This document shows positions 18,040 through 28,601 of a stretch of DNA of 64,000 nucleotides, piece after piece. Under the pieces are notes generated by a model. The model was given only the letters and a program-made list of their open reading frames with translations. It ran no database searches and was not told the origin of the DNA. Origin of the DNA: Candidatus Sulfopaludibacter sp. SbA3 (lineage in GTDB: Bacteria > Acidobacteriota > Vicinamibacteria > Vicinamibacterales > UBA2999); assembly GCA_945903265.1 (NCBI GenBank), contig CAMDNQ010000004.1, positions 1 to 64,000 on the forward strand, written 5' to 3'. Position numbers and translations under genes: made by a program. How positions within the stretch are numbered: the stretch's first letter is position 1; each line of letters opens with the position of its first letter.

Positions 18040-19236
18040 TCACTGCGCGCGCAGGAACGTGCGCGCTTCGTCGGCGATCTTGAATGGATCGTCGGCGCCG
18101 GCCGCAGTGATCGCGGCTGTGTACGACGATCGCGCCTCGGCGCGGCGGCCGAGATGATCGAGCGCCAGTCCCATCTGGAGGTGTGCGCGCGCGAATGCGC
18201 TGTGAGGGGCGCGCGGCTTCGCGGCGATCACGATGCGAAGGTGGTCGAGCGCCTCGGCGCTGCGCGAGAGCTGATCGAGTTGTGAGGCGATCCCGAGCTG
18301 GGCGGCGACCGCGGTCATCTGTGGCTCCGCCACCGCGCCCCGCCGTGCGGCGGCGAACAGCCGCTCCCAACGCGTGAGACTTGCGGCCGTGTCGTCGATG
18401 TAGAAGTCCAGGATTTCGGCGGCCGCCTGCGCGAAGTGCGGATTGCGCGGATGGCGCGCCGCCAGTTCGTCCAGGAACTCCACCGCGCGGTGCGGCTGCT
18501 TCTCGTACCAGAGATACACGACGTGCAGTTGATAGTCGGCTTCGCTACGGACCAGCTGGCCAGAGCGCCGCGCCCGCAGCATCTCCGCGAGTCCGGCCTC
18601 GCGATCGCCGCCAGGCAGCAGCAGCAACCACCGGAACATCTTGAGCACCGTCGGCGCGACGTCCGCGTAGTACCGATAGAGCCCCAGCGCGAAGTAGGCG
18701 TCGTCCATCGCCGGATCGAGTGCGACCGCGCGCTCCAGCGACTCCTTGATCTGTTTGCCGTCGCGGGCGGCCGCAAGCCGCTCGCCGCGCAGGATCCGCC
18801 ATTGGCCTCTCGCCCCGTACGCGCCCCCCAGATAGAACCAGGCCTCCGCACGCGTCGGTTCGCGGGCCGTCCATGCGGCGGCTGCGCGGATGGCGGCGTC
18901 GGCGGCGGCCACGAACTGCTGGTCGCGCGTCCGGTTGTACGGGTCGAGCTGGATACGCCACCAGATCGCGATCGCCTCCAGCAGCTGGCAGGCTTCCGGC
19001 GGCGCTCCGGCGTTCGGACGGCTCCCGCACGCGCGGGCAGCGAGCGCCGGCACCTCGTCGAACCGGGCGTCGAATATGGCGTTGTAGGCGGCGGACAGTG
19101 GCGGCACGGCCGTCAGTCCCCTTTGGGGCGGCGCCTGGGCCTGCAGTGATGTGAGCGATACGAGCAGTGCGAGAGCCGCGATTCGTGCGAGTGCCCTCGC
19201 ACCTCCGCAGCCTCGCACCCTCGCACCCGTCCTCAC
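18040..19236 (-). CDS. Exported tetratricopeptide-repeat protein
   Basis: About 398 residues. A hydrophobic N-terminal segment ('ARIAALALLVSLTSLQAQA') suggests export. TPR-like helix pairs follow: 'AEAWFYLGGAYGARGQW', 'DDAYFALGLYRYYADV', 'HVVYLWYEKQPHRAVEFLDEL' and, at the C-terminus, 'AHLQMGLALDHLGRRAEARS'. The function is unknown; it is probably a scaffold. I chose the GTG at 19236 because it overlaps the ddl stop (GTGA). A second GTG at 19218 is possible. The N-terminal codons are read from a short tandem repeat (19195-19226), which makes this end uncertain. Confidence 0.72.
   Translation of the reverse strand: MRTGARVRGCGGARALARIAALALLVSLTSLQAQAPPQRGLTAVPPLSAAYNAIFDARFDEVPALAARACGSRPNAGAPPEACQLLEAIAIWWRIQLDPYNRTRDQQFVAAADAAIRAAAAWTAREPTRAEAWFYLGGAYGARGQWRILRGERLAAARDGKQIKESLERAVALDPAMDDAYFALGLYRYYADVAPTVLKMFRWLLLLPGGDREAGLAEMLRARRSGQLVRSEADYQLHVVYLWYEKQPHRAVEFLDELAARHPRNPHFAQAAAEILDFYIDDTAASLTRWERLFAAARRGAVAEPQMTAVAAQLGIASQLDQLSRSAEALDHLRIVIAAKPRAPHSAFARAHLQMGLALDHLGRRAEARSSYTAAITAAGADDPFKIADEARTFLRAQ
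19195..19226. repeat. Tandem 8-bp repeat at the TPR gene start
   Basis: Four adjacent eight-base units, three exactly CCTCGCAC and one degenerate (CTCCGCAG). They are read as Arg/Gly/Ala codons before the hydrophobic signal segment. The unit length is not a multiple of three, so copy-number change would shift the reading frame. Confidence 0.65.
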
Positions 19237-20306
19237 GTGATACTCGTCTTCAGTTTCTGCTTTTCCGCGTGGCGCTCGAGGGCCAGCGTGATCAGCCGGT
19301 CGAGCAGCGCGGGATACGACAGACCCGACGCCTGCCACATCTTGGGATACATGCTGTTGGCCGTGAAGCCGGGGATGGTGTTCAGCTCGTTCAGATAGAG
19401 CGCGCTCGTTCCCCGGGACATCAGGAAGTCCACGCGCGCCATGCCGGCGCAGTCCACTGCCTGAAAGGCCGTGATGGACAGGCGGCGCACTTCGGCGGCC
19501 AGGGCCGGCGTCAGCTCCGCCGGAATGACCTCGGTCGATCCGCCGCCGAGGTACTTCGCCTCATAGTCATAAAACTCTTTCGACGGAATGACCTCTCCTG
19601 GGACCGACGCCTCCGGCTCGTCGTTGCCGAGCACGGCGCACTCGATCTCCCGGGCGTCCGGCACGGCGGCCTCGATGACGATTTTCCGGTCGAACTGCAG
19701 CGCAAGCCGCATGGCGGCGTCCAACTCGGGCTGCGTGCGCGCCTTGGAGATGCCGACGCTGGATCCCAGGTTGGCCGGCTTGACGAAGACTGGAAAGCCG
19801 AGCGTCTTTTCGATCGTCGTGGCGACGCCGGCGGGGTCGTTCGCCCATTGCCGTGCCAGCACCGTGAGGTAGGGGCCGACCGGCAGGCCCGCCGCGAGGA
19901 AGAGTGTCTTCATCACGCTCTTGTCCATCCCGGTAGCGGAGCCGAGCACGCCGGCGCCCACGTACGGGACGTTCGCCAGTTCGAGCAAACCCTGTACGGT
20001 GCCGTCTTCGCCGTACGGTCCGTGAAGGACCGGGAACACCACATCGACGCCGGTCGCCGCAACCGCCGCGGATGCTTCAACGGGCTGAAGCGCCTGGGCC
20101 GGCTCCTGCCGGACGACGTCCGCAGCCGACAACGCCTGCGGCACGCGGTCGCCGAGCGCCCATCGGCCGCTCTTCTCGATGCGAATCGGGACGGCTTCGT
20201 ACTTGGACGGATCGAGATACTTGAAAATCGCCGCGGCCGAAGCCACCGAGACTTCGTGTTCGCCCGAACGGCCGCCGTAGATGACGCCCACGCGAAGTTT
20301 TTTCAC
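19233..20306 (-). CDS. ddl: D-alanine--D-alanine ligase
   Basis: About 357 residues. An ATP-grasp enzyme that makes the D-Ala-D-Ala dipeptide of peptidoglycan. Signatures are '[17 protein letters not shown]', '[17 protein letters not shown]', '[15 protein letters not shown]' and, at the C-terminus, 'ARVDFLMS' followed by '[20 protein letters not shown]'. The start is a GTG at 20306. The leader on the minus strand contains an eight-base hairpin (20319-20338). The gene is divergent from tgt and its stop overlaps the TPR gene. Confidence 0.96.
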   Translation of the reverse strand: MKKLRVGVIYGGRSGEHEVSVASAAAIFKYLDPSKYEAVPIRIEKSGRWALGDRVPQALSAADVVRQEPAQALQPVEASAAVAATGVDVVFPVLHGPYGEDGTVQGLLELANVPYVGAGVLGSATGMDKSVMKTLFLAAGLPVGPYLTVLARQWANDPAGVATTIEKTLGFPVFVKPANLGSSVGISKARTQPELDAAMRLALQFDRKIVIEAAVPDAREIECAVLGNDEPEASVPGEVIPSKEFYDYEAKYLGGGSTEVIPAELTPALAAEVRRLSITAFQAVDCAGMARVDFLMSRGTSALYLNELNTIPGFTANSMYPKMWQASGLSYPALLDRLITLALERHAEKQKLKTSIT

Positions 20307-20318
20307 TATTCGTTGTAG

Positions 20319-20338
20319 AGGCCACCTTTAGGCGGCCT
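20319..20338. repeat. Short inverted repeat between ddl and tgt
   Basis: AGGCCACC-TTTA-GGCGGCCT. Read on the minus strand, all eight pairs form if one G-U is allowed. It lies in the 50-base divergent spacer, in the 5' leader of ddl. Confidence 0.5.
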
Positions 20339-20353
20339 GGTACTTAATAGTAA

Positions 20354-21843
<1,490 letters not shown>

Positions 21844-21845
21844 TC

Positions 21846-23405
21846 GTGAAACAGAACCTCCGCTGGAGACTCATCATCATCGTCGCCGTGATCGCCCTGT
21901 CGGTCTGGGCGTTCTACCCGCCGGGCGAAAAGGTCAACCTCGGCCTGGATCTCAAGGGCGGCGTACACATGGTCATGCGGGTTCAGACGGACGCCGCGCT
22001 GCGCCTGGAAACGGAGACGACGGTCGAGCGGCTGCGTGAAGCGCTCGCGAGTGCGAACGTGGCCCATACGAAGCTGGAAGTCAGCGGGCCCACCGCGTTT
22101 GTCGTCGAGGGCATTCAGAACGACCAGGCCTTCCGTCAGACGTCGATTGAAGTCGACACGGTTTTCGCGCGGTCGGCAGGGGCCGGCAGCTACACCTATT
22201 CGATTCGGCCGAATATCGCGAACCAGCTGCGCGAAGAAACCGTGACGCAGGCGCTCCTGACGATTGAGCGGCGCGTCAACGAGCTTGGCGTGGCCGAGCC
22301 GATCGTGTCGCGCCACGGCGCGGCAAACCAGATCCTGATCCAGCTGCCCGGCGTCACAGACGTGGCCCGCGCGAAGGAAATCATCCGTTCCACGGCGCTG
22401 CTCGAGCTGAAAATCGTCGAGCAGGGGCCGTTCCAGACCGAAGAAGCGGCGCTCCAGGCGTACAACAACGCGCTGCCACCCGACCTGCAGCTGGTGCCAG
22501 GCGGCGAAGACATGGCGTCCACCGGCGGCGGTACGCCGACGACCGTCTACTACGTCGTGCGAAGGGTTGCGCCCATCACGGGACGTGACCTGCGGACCGC
22601 GCGGCCCTCGCTGGACGAAAACAACCTTCCGGCGGTCGGCTTCTCGTTGAACCAGGACGGCGCGCGGCGGTTCGGTCAGCTCACCGAGACGAACATCAAC
22701 CGCCAGCTCGCAGTCATCCTCGACAACCGCGTCATGTCGGCGCCGGTCATCCAGTCGCGGATTACGGACGAAGGGCAGATCACGGGGAGCTTTGCCCAGC
22801 AGGAGGCGCAGGACCTGTCGCTCGTGCTGCGCAGCGGCGCGCTGCCGGCGCCCATGGACTTCCTGGAGGAGCGGACGATCGGACCGTCGCTGGGTGCCGA
22901 ATCGATTCGTGCCGGCGTGATGGCATCGGTCGGCGGCCTCGTGATGGTCGTCCTCTTCATGCTCTTCTACTACAAGCTTGCCGGCTTCAACGCGCTGACG
23001 TCGATTGTCGTCAACCTGTCGATCCTGCTCGGCATGATGGCCTATCTCGACGCGACGATGACGCTGCCGGGATTTGCCGGATTCATCCTGACGATCGGCA
23101 TGGGCGTCGACTCGAACGTGTTGATCTTCGAGCGCATCAAGGAGGAACTGGCAACGGCCAAAGGCGTCCGGGCGGCGGTCAACGCCGGGTTCGAGCGGGT
23201 GTGGTGGACGATTGTCGACACGCACGTCGCGTCGCTCATCGGTGCGCTGCTGTTGCTGAACTTCGGCACGGGCCCCATCCGCGGGTTCGCGCTGACCCTG
23301 ATCATCGGCCTCGCGGCCAACGTGTTCACCGCGGTCTTCGTGTCGCGAACCATGTTCGAGGTGGTGCTGACGGGGCGCGCGCAGCCGCAGACGCTCAGCA
23401 TCTAG
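21846..23405 (+). CDS. secD: Protein translocase subunit SecD
   Basis: About 519 residues. SecD with SecF uses the proton gradient to pull exported proteins through the translocon. It has an N-terminal transmembrane helix, the 'GLDLKGGVHMVMRV' motif, a large periplasmic P1 domain, and five C-terminal helices ('AGFILTIGMGVDSNVLIFERIKEEL' region). The start is a GTG. It is separated from secF by six bases. Confidence 0.96.
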   Translation: MKQNLRWRLIIIVAVIALSVWAFYPPGEKVNLGLDLKGGVHMVMRVQTDAALRLETETTVERLREALASANVAHTKLEVSGPTAFVVEGIQNDQAFRQTSIEVDTVFARSAGAGSYTYSIRPNIANQLREETVTQALLTIERRVNELGVAEPIVSRHGAANQILIQLPGVTDVARAKEIIRSTALLELKIVEQGPFQTEEAALQAYNNALPPDLQLVPGGEDMASTGGGTPTTVYYVVRRVAPITGRDLRTARPSLDENNLPAVGFSLNQDGARRFGQLTETNINRQLAVILDNRVMSAPVIQSRITDEGQITGSFAQQEAQDLSLVLRSGALPAPMDFLEERTIGPSLGAESIRAGVMASVGGLVMVVLFMLFYYKLAGFNALTSIVVNLSILLGMMAYLDATMTLPGFAGFILTIGMGVDSNVLIFERIKEELATAKGVRAAVNAGFERVWWTIVDTHVASLIGALLLLNFGTGPIRGFALTLIIGLAANVFTAVFVSRTMFEVVLTGRAQPQTLSI

Positions 23406-23411
23406 GTCTTT

Positions 23412-24398
23412 ATGCAGATTTTCAAGACTCCGAATTACAACTTCATTCGCTGGCGCTGGCAGGCGATTGCGCTGTCGGTGCTGGTGATTGCGGCCGGCGC
23501 GGCGATGATGGTCGCGCGCGGGGGCATGAACCTCGGCATCGATTTCTCGGGCGGCACCATCGTCGTCGTCCAGTTCGACCAGGCGGTCGGCGAAGACCAG
23601 GTGCGCCGTGCCGTCACGGGCGTCGCCAATGAAGTCGGCGTGCAGCAGTTCGGCGAATCCGCCGACCGGCAGTGGCTGATCCGCCTGCCGCAGACGCAGG
23701 GCGTCGAGCAGGGCGCCAGTCTCGAGGAGGGTGCGCGGCAGATTGTGGCGTCGCTCCAGAAGGCCGGCCTTCCCAGCTTCCAGGTGATCAGCCAGGAGCT
23801 CGTCGGTCCGGTCATCGGCGCCGACCTGCAGCGGCGCGGCATCTATGCGACGCTCGCGTCGATTCTGGCCATCACGGTCTATATCGGCATCCGGTTCCGG
23901 TTTTCCTTTGCCATCGGCGCGATTGTCGCCACGCTCCACGACATCTTCGTGACCCTCGCCTTCCTCACATTCTTCGGCTACGAGATGTCGCTGAACATTG
24001 TGGCCGCGATCATGACGATTACCGGCTATTCAGTGAACGACACGATTGTCGTCTTCGACCGGGTCCGCGAGAACATGCGCGGCATGCGGCGGGAGCCGCT
24101 CGAGGATGTCGTCAACACCAGCGTCAATCAGACGCTGTCGCGGACCATCATTACCGCGGGAACGACGTTCCTGGCGGTGCTCTCGCTGTACTTGTTCGGT
24201 GGAGAAGTGCTCCGGGGGTTTGCCTTCACGATGCTGGTGGGCATCATCAGCGGCACGTATTCCACCATCTTCATCGCATCGGCCATCGCGATTCTTCTCA
24301 GCCAGCGGAGGCGCAAGGCCACCGCGGCGGGGGTCGTCGCCCCTGGCAAGAGCGAGGCGCGTCCGGGCCGCAAGGCGCCAGGCGCTCGAGCATCCTAG
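23412..24398 (+). CDS. secF: Protein translocase subunit SecF
   Basis: About 328 residues, partner of SecD. The signature 'MNLGIDFSGGTIVVVQF' follows the first transmembrane helix. 'ITGYSVNDTIVVFDRVREN' marks the conserved fourth-helix region. It ends with a basic tail ('SQRRRKATAAG'). An ATG start follows secD closely, and uppP lies 15 bases downstream. Confidence 0.96.
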   Translation: MQIFKTPNYNFIRWRWQAIALSVLVIAAGAAMMVARGGMNLGIDFSGGTIVVVQFDQAVGEDQVRRAVTGVANEVGVQQFGESADRQWLIRLPQTQGVEQGASLEEGARQIVASLQKAGLPSFQVISQELVGPVIGADLQRRGIYATLASILAITVYIGIRFRFSFAIGAIVATLHDIFVTLAFLTFFGYEMSLNIVAAIMTITGYSVNDTIVVFDRVRENMRGMRREPLEDVVNTSVNQTLSRTIITAGTTFLAVLSLYLFGGEVLRGFAFTMLVGIISGTYSTIFIASAIAILLSQRRRKATAAGVVAPGKSEARPGRKAPGARAS

Positions 24399-24413
24399 CC
24401 TGAACCAGAACGC

Positions 24414-25202
24414 GTGACCTATTTCATAGCGGCCGTCCTTGGAGTCATCCAGGGCCTGACCGAGTTCCTGCCGGTGTCCTCGACTGCGCACCTGCTCATT
24501 GCTGGGCGGCTGCTTGGCTACGAAGATCCGGCGTTTACCGTGATGATTCAGCTGGGCGCCGTGCTCGCCATCATGTGGCTGTACCGGACGAAAATCGCCA
24601 CCGTGGTCCGCGGACTCGGGTCCGACCCCGATGCACGCCGCTTTGCGTTGATGATCATCGTCGGCTGTCTGCCGGCCCTGGCGGCGGGGGCACTGCTCGC
24701 CGGGTTCGTGCAGACCGTCCTGTACGGGAGTCTTCGCGTCATTGCCGTTGCGTTCATCGCCGGTGGCGTCGCGATGCTGGTCATCGAGCGGCTGCGCCCG
24801 GAGCCGGACGTGCTGGATGCGGAGCGGACCCCGATTGCGAGGGCGTTTGGCATCGGCCTCTGCCAGATGCTGGCGCTGGTGCCGGGCGTCTCACGGTCGG
24901 GCGCGACGATCATGGGGGCCATGCTGCTGCGGCTCGACCGCCCGGCGGCGGCGGAGTTCTCGTTCTTCCTGGCCATGCCGCTGCTGACGGCGGCGTTCGC
25001 GTATCAGTTCGTCGATGTGCAGTCGACGCTGGCGGCGGGGCGCGCCGTCGAGATTGCGATCGGGTTCGTGACGGCGTTCATCTCGGCCGCCGTGGTCGTC
25101 CGGCCGTTTCTCGCGTTCGTGCGCCGCGCAGGATTCGCGCCGTTCGCGTGGTACCGGATTGCGGCGGGCATCGCCATTCTGGCGCTGTTTCCGGCAGGAT
25201 AG
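24414..25202 (+). CDS. uppP: Undecaprenyl-diphosphate phosphatase UppP (BacA type)
   Basis: About 262 residues, polytopic. It recycles undecaprenyl pyrophosphate to the monophosphate carrier used in cell-wall and polysaccharide synthesis. The two family motifs are visible: 'GVIQGLTEFLPVSSTAHL' near the N-terminus and 'LVPGVSRSGATIMGAMLL' in the second half, each with the catalytic Glu/Ser or Arg. The start is a GTG. Its place after secF suggests an envelope-biogenesis operon. Confidence 0.95.
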   Translation: MTYFIAAVLGVIQGLTEFLPVSSTAHLLIAGRLLGYEDPAFTVMIQLGAVLAIMWLYRTKIATVVRGLGSDPDARRFALMIIVGCLPALAAGALLAGFVQTVLYGSLRVIAVAFIAGGVAMLVIERLRPEPDVLDAERTPIARAFGIGLCQMLALVPGVSRSGATIMGAMLLRLDRPAAAEFSFFLAMPLLTAAFAYQFVDVQSTLAAGRAVEIAIGFVTAFISAAVVVRPFLAFVRRAGFAPFAWYRIAAGIAILALFPAG

Positions 25203-25207
25203 CCCCG

Positions 25208-25801
25208 ATGCAGTGGCTCCGCCGACGCTTCATCACCGGTTTCTTCGTCATGGTCCCGCTGGTCGTCAGCGTGGCGGCGCTGGTCTGGATCTTCAGTATC
25301 ATTGACGGCCTCACGGCGCCGGCGCTGGGCCGGGGGGTCCCGGGACTCGGCATTCTCATCACGCTGCTGGCCATCCTCGCCGTGGGCGTGGCCGCAACGA
25401 ATATGATCGGGCGCCGGATCCTGACGCGCGGGGAAGAGTGGCTGATGCGCGTGCCGGTGTTCCGCACGATTTACGCGCCGGTCAAGCAGCTGGTGGCCGC
25501 GTTTTCGCCGGACAACGAGTACGGCTTCAAGCGCGTCGTGATGGTGGACGATCCGCACCGTGGCATGGTGTTCGGGTTTCTCACGAAAGAATTTACGGTC
25601 GATCGCGGGCGCGGCAGCGAGTCGCTGGTGGCGGTGTATGTGCCGACCAACCACCTGTATCTGGGCGACGTCGCCCTGTACCCGCGAACGAGCGTCTTCT
25701 ATCCGGATGTCACCGTTGAAGAGGGCATCCGGATTTTTCTCACGGGGGGGATGTCGATGCCGGATCGCATCCAGGGCAAGGCGGCGTCCCCGCATGCATA
25801 G
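25208..25801 (+). CDS. DUF502 family membrane protein
   Basis: About 197 residues. Two N-terminal transmembrane helices ('FITGFFVMVPLVVSVAALVW' and 'LGILITLLAILAVGV') are followed by a soluble part with the family motifs 'PVFRTIYAPVKQLVAAF' and 'VYVPTNHLYLGDVALYPR'. The function is unknown. The ATG at 25208 lies five bases after uppP, and the next gene follows closely. Confidence 0.9.
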   Translation: MQWLRRRFITGFFVMVPLVVSVAALVWIFSIIDGLTAPALGRGVPGLGILITLLAILAVGVAATNMIGRRILTRGEEWLMRVPVFRTIYAPVKQLVAAFSPDNEYGFKRVVMVDDPHRGMVFGFLTKEFTVDRGRGSESLVAVYVPTNHLYLGDVALYPRTSVFYPDVTVEEGIRIFLTGGMSMPDRIQGKAASPHA

Positions 25802-25820
25802 CAAACAGGAGTATCAGGTG

Positions 25821-28289
25821 ATGAGCGCGTCGTTAAATCGTTGGATGAAGGCCGCGGCGGTGATCGTACTGCTGATGGCGTCGATGGTGGCCCCGCTGGT
25901 GGCGCAGCAGCCGGAAGTGCTGCCGGAACCGGCACAGGCGGAGCGGGCGCCGGGCGGCGAAGCCGCGCTGGTGCTGCCGCCGCTGGACCTCGTGGACGTG
26001 GGCGGCTACAACGGCCGGACGCTCCTCATGGCAGGGATCGGCATTTCCATTCTCGGAATGCTGTTCGGCCTGGTCATCCTCACGCAGCTCAAGAACATGC
26101 CGGTCCACCGGTCGATGCGCGAGGTCTCGGAGCTGATCTACGAAACCTGCAAAACCTATCTGATCCAGCAGGGGAAGTTCCTCGCCATTCTCGAGATCTT
26201 CATCGCGGTGATCATCGTCCTGTATTTCGGCGTCCTCTCCGGAATGGACGCGATGCGGGTCGGCATCATCCTGCTCTTCAGCGTGGTCGGTATTCTCGGC
26301 AGCTACGGTGTCGCCTGGTTCGGCATCCGCGTCAATACCTACGCGAACTCGCGAACCGCGTTTGCGAGCCTCGACGGCAAGCCCTATTCGGTCTATGAGA
26401 TTCCGATCCGGTCGGGCATGAGCGTCGGCATGCTGCTCATCAGCGTCGAGCTGCTGATCATGCTGTTCATCCTGCTCTTCATTCCCGGCGACTATGCAGG
26501 CCCGTGCTTCATCGGATTCGCCATTGGCGAGTCCCTGGGCGCGGCGGCGCTGCGCATCGCCGGCGGCATCTTTACGAAAATCGCCGACATCGGCGCCGAC
26601 CTGATGAAGATCGTCTTCAACATCAAGGAAGACGATGCGCGGAACCCGGGCGTGATCGCGGACTGCACGGGCGACAACGCGGGCGACTCGGTCGGGCCGA
26701 GCGCGGACGGCTTCGAGACCTACGGCGTCACGGGCGTCGCGCTCATCACCTTCATCATGCTGGCGGTGCCGGAAGCCGCGACGCAGGTGCAGCTGCTCGT
26801 CTGGATCTTCGTGATGCGCATCATGATGGTCATCGCGAGCGGCGGGTCGTACCTGATCAACCATGCGATGGCCAAGGCGCGCTACGCGAACGCGACGAAG
26901 ATGAACTTCGAAGCGCCGCTGACCATGCTGGTGTGGCTGACGTCGATCGTGTCGGTGGTCGCGACCTACGTCGTGTCGTGGATCCTGATTGCGGATCTGG
27001 GCGACGGGACCCTCTGGTGGAAGCTCTCCACGATCATCACCTGCGGCACGCTGGCCGGCGCCATCATCCCGGAGCTGGTGAAGATCTTCACGTCGGTCGA
27101 ATCGGCCCACGTGAAGGAGGTCGTCGCCTCTTCGCGCGAAGGCGGCGCGTCCCTCAACATTCTGTCCGGGCTGGTGGCCGGGAATTTCAGTGCCTACTGG
27201 CTCGGCCTGACCATCATGTTCCTGATGGCGATCGCCTACTGGGTGAGCAGTACGAGCCCGTCGATGACGGAGCTCATGCTCGCGCCCGCGGTGTTCGCAT
27301 TCGGCCTGGTGGCGTTCGGCTTCCTCGGCATGGGTCCGGTGACGATTGCCGTCGACTCGTACGGCCCGGTGACCGACAACGCCCAGTCCGTGTACGAGTT
27401 GTCGCTCATCGAGACGATTCCGGGAATCCAGCAGGAGCTGAAGCGCGATTTCAATATCGACGTCCATTTCGAGCGCGCGAAGGCACACCTCGAAGAGAAC
27501 GACGGCGCGGGCAATACGTTCAAGGCGACCGCAAAGCCGGTCCTCATCGGCACGGCCGTCGTCGGCGCGACGACGATGATCTTCTCGATCATCGTGCTGT
27601 TGACCGCCGGACTCACGCAGAACCTGGACAAGCTGTCGCTGTTGCACGCGCCCTTCCTGCTGGGGCTCGTGACGGGCGGCGCGGTGATCTACTGGTTCTG
27701 CGGCGCCTCGATTCAGGCGGTGACGACCGGCGCGTACCGTGCCGTCGAGTTCATCAAGGCCAACATCCGCCTCGACGGGGCGGAGAAGGCGTCGGTCGAG
27801 GACAGCAAGAAGGTCGTGGAAATCTGCACCCAGTACGCGCAGAAGGGGATGTTCAACATCTTCCTGACCATCTTCTTCTCCACGCTGGCGTTCGCGTTCG
27901 TCGAGCCGTACTTCTTCGTCGGCTACCTCATCTCGATTGCGCTCTTCGGGCTCTACCAGGCGGTCTTCATGGCCAACGCGGGCGGCGCCTGGGACAACGC
28001 CAAGAAGATCGTGGAAACCGAGCTGAAGATGAAGAACACGCCGCTGCACGCGGCCACCGTCGTCGGCGATACCGTCGGCGACCCGTTCAAGGACACCTCG
28101 TCGGTGGCGCTGAACCCCGTTATCAAGTTCACGACGCTCTTTGGCTTGCTTGCCGTCGAGCTCGCGGTCCATTTGACGGCCGACGTCGGCAGCGGCGTCA
28201 CGAGCGCGCTGGCGGCCGGATTTTTCCTGATTTCGGTCGTTTTCGTGTATCGCTCGTTTTACGGGATGCGCATCCGATCGGCGGTGTAA
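25821..28289 (+). CDS. hppA: Membrane-bound ion-pumping pyrophosphatase
   Basis: About 822 residues with roughly 16 transmembrane helices. It couples pyrophosphate hydrolysis to proton or sodium export. The substrate-binding loops are 'EDDARNPGVIADCTGDNAGD' and, near the C-terminus, 'GGAWDNAKKIVE' and 'GDTVGDPFKDTSS'. The K+-dependence loop reads GNTFKATAK. The Lys in the place of Ala of the K+-dependent enzymes points to the K+-independent class, but the neighbouring position is Ala rather than the usual Thr. The N-terminus has a cleavable-looking signal and a Glu/Pro-rich extension of about 40 residues. AGGAG at 25807-25811 supports the ATG at 25821 or the adjacent GTG at 25818. Confidence 0.92.
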   Translation: MSASLNRWMKAAAVIVLLMASMVAPLVAQQPEVLPEPAQAERAPGGEAALVLPPLDLVDVGGYNGRTLLMAGIGISILGMLFGLVILTQLKNMPVHRSMREVSELIYETCKTYLIQQGKFLAILEIFIAVIIVLYFGVLSGMDAMRVGIILLFSVVGILGSYGVAWFGIRVNTYANSRTAFASLDGKPYSVYEIPIRSGMSVGMLLISVELLIMLFILLFIPGDYAGPCFIGFAIGESLGAAALRIAGGIFTKIADIGADLMKIVFNIKEDDARNPGVIADCTGDNAGDSVGPSADGFETYGVTGVALITFIMLAVPEAATQVQLLVWIFVMRIMMVIASGGSYLINHAMAKARYANATKMNFEAPLTMLVWLTSIVSVVATYVVSWILIADLGDGTLWWKLSTIITCGTLAGAIIPELVKIFTSVESAHVKEVVASSREGGASLNILSGLVAGNFSAYWLGLTIMFLMAIAYWVSSTSPSMTELMLAPAVFAFGLVAFGFLGMGPVTIAVDSYGPVTDNAQSVYELSLIETIPGIQQELKRDFNIDVHFERAKAHLEENDGAGNTFKATAKPVLIGTAVVGATTMIFSIIVLLTAGLTQNLDKLSLLHAPFLLGLVTGGAVIYWFCGASIQAVTTGAYRAVEFIKANIRLDGAEKASVEDSKKVVEICTQYAQKGMFNIFLTIFFSTLAFAFVEPYFFVGYLISIALFGLYQAVFMANAGGAWDNAKKIVETELKMKNTPLHAATVVGDTVGDPFKDTSSVALNPVIKFTTLFGLLAVELAVHLTADVGSGVTSALAAGFFLISVVFVYRSFYGMRIRSAV

Positions 28290-28442
28290 CGCTGGCCGGC
28301 TACCCGGGCGACAGGAGCGGACAGAGGGGGCTTTTTGCTGTTGCGCTTGAAGAAAATCGATATAGAATGCCCGGTCTGCCCGCGCACGAAACTGGAGCAA
28401 TTCAGGGGTTTGGGTGTCTAACGTTCTCGTCAGCCGGTTTCG
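28290..28442. other. Intergenic spacer after hppA
   Basis: About 150 bases with no gene. A weak promoter-like TAGAAT near 28363 follows a TTGCGC at a 16-base spacing on the plus strand. I see no strong terminator for the hppA operon. Confidence 0.35.
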
Positions 28443-28472
28443 TTGACACGATTTTTTCGGGGTCGATATAAT
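28443..28472 (+). promoter_or_regulatory. Consensus sigma-70 promoter of the tonB-exbB-exbD operon
   Basis: -35 TTGACA (28443-28448), an 18-base spacer, and -10 TATAAT (28467-28472); both hexamers are perfect. Transcription should begin near 28479, at the edge of the tandem repeats, giving a leader of about 120 bases. Confidence 0.85.
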
Positions 28473-28483
28473 CGGCAGCCCTT

Positions 28484-28537
28484 GGACTAGTAGCGGACTA
28501 GCAGAGCACTAGCAGGGACTAGCAGAGGATGAGCAGC
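28484..28537 (+). repeat. Five imperfect 11-bp tandem repeats in the tonB leader
   Basis: Units resemble GGACTAGCAGA: GGACTAGTAGC, GGACTAGCAGA, GCACTAGCAG, GGACTAGCAGA and GGATGAGCAGC. They begin within a few bases of the predicted transcription start. They could bind a repressor or an RNA-binding protein, or be a replication-slippage product. Confidence 0.65.
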
Positions 28538-28588
28538 GGGACGGCCATGTACGGTCCGTCTGCGAGCGGCCAGCGCTCGCGCATTTAG
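28529..28588 (+). CDS. Possible 19-residue leader peptide of the tonB operon
   Basis: An ATG within the last repeat opens 19 codons (MSSGTAMYGPSASGQRSRI). The TAG stop overlaps the AGGAGG ribosome-binding site of tonB. A ribosome terminating here would sit on the tonB initiation region, which suggests coupling. There is no good ribosome-binding site of its own, so translation is unproven and chance is possible. Confidence 0.3.
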   Translation: MSSGTAMYGPSASGQRSRI

Positions 28589-28601
28589 GAGGGTAAGACC
28601 G

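Noticed and set aside
25833-28400. 855-codon minus-strand frame opposite hppA
   Set aside because: It is an Arg/His/Asp-rich shadow of a membrane protein gene with no domain of its own.
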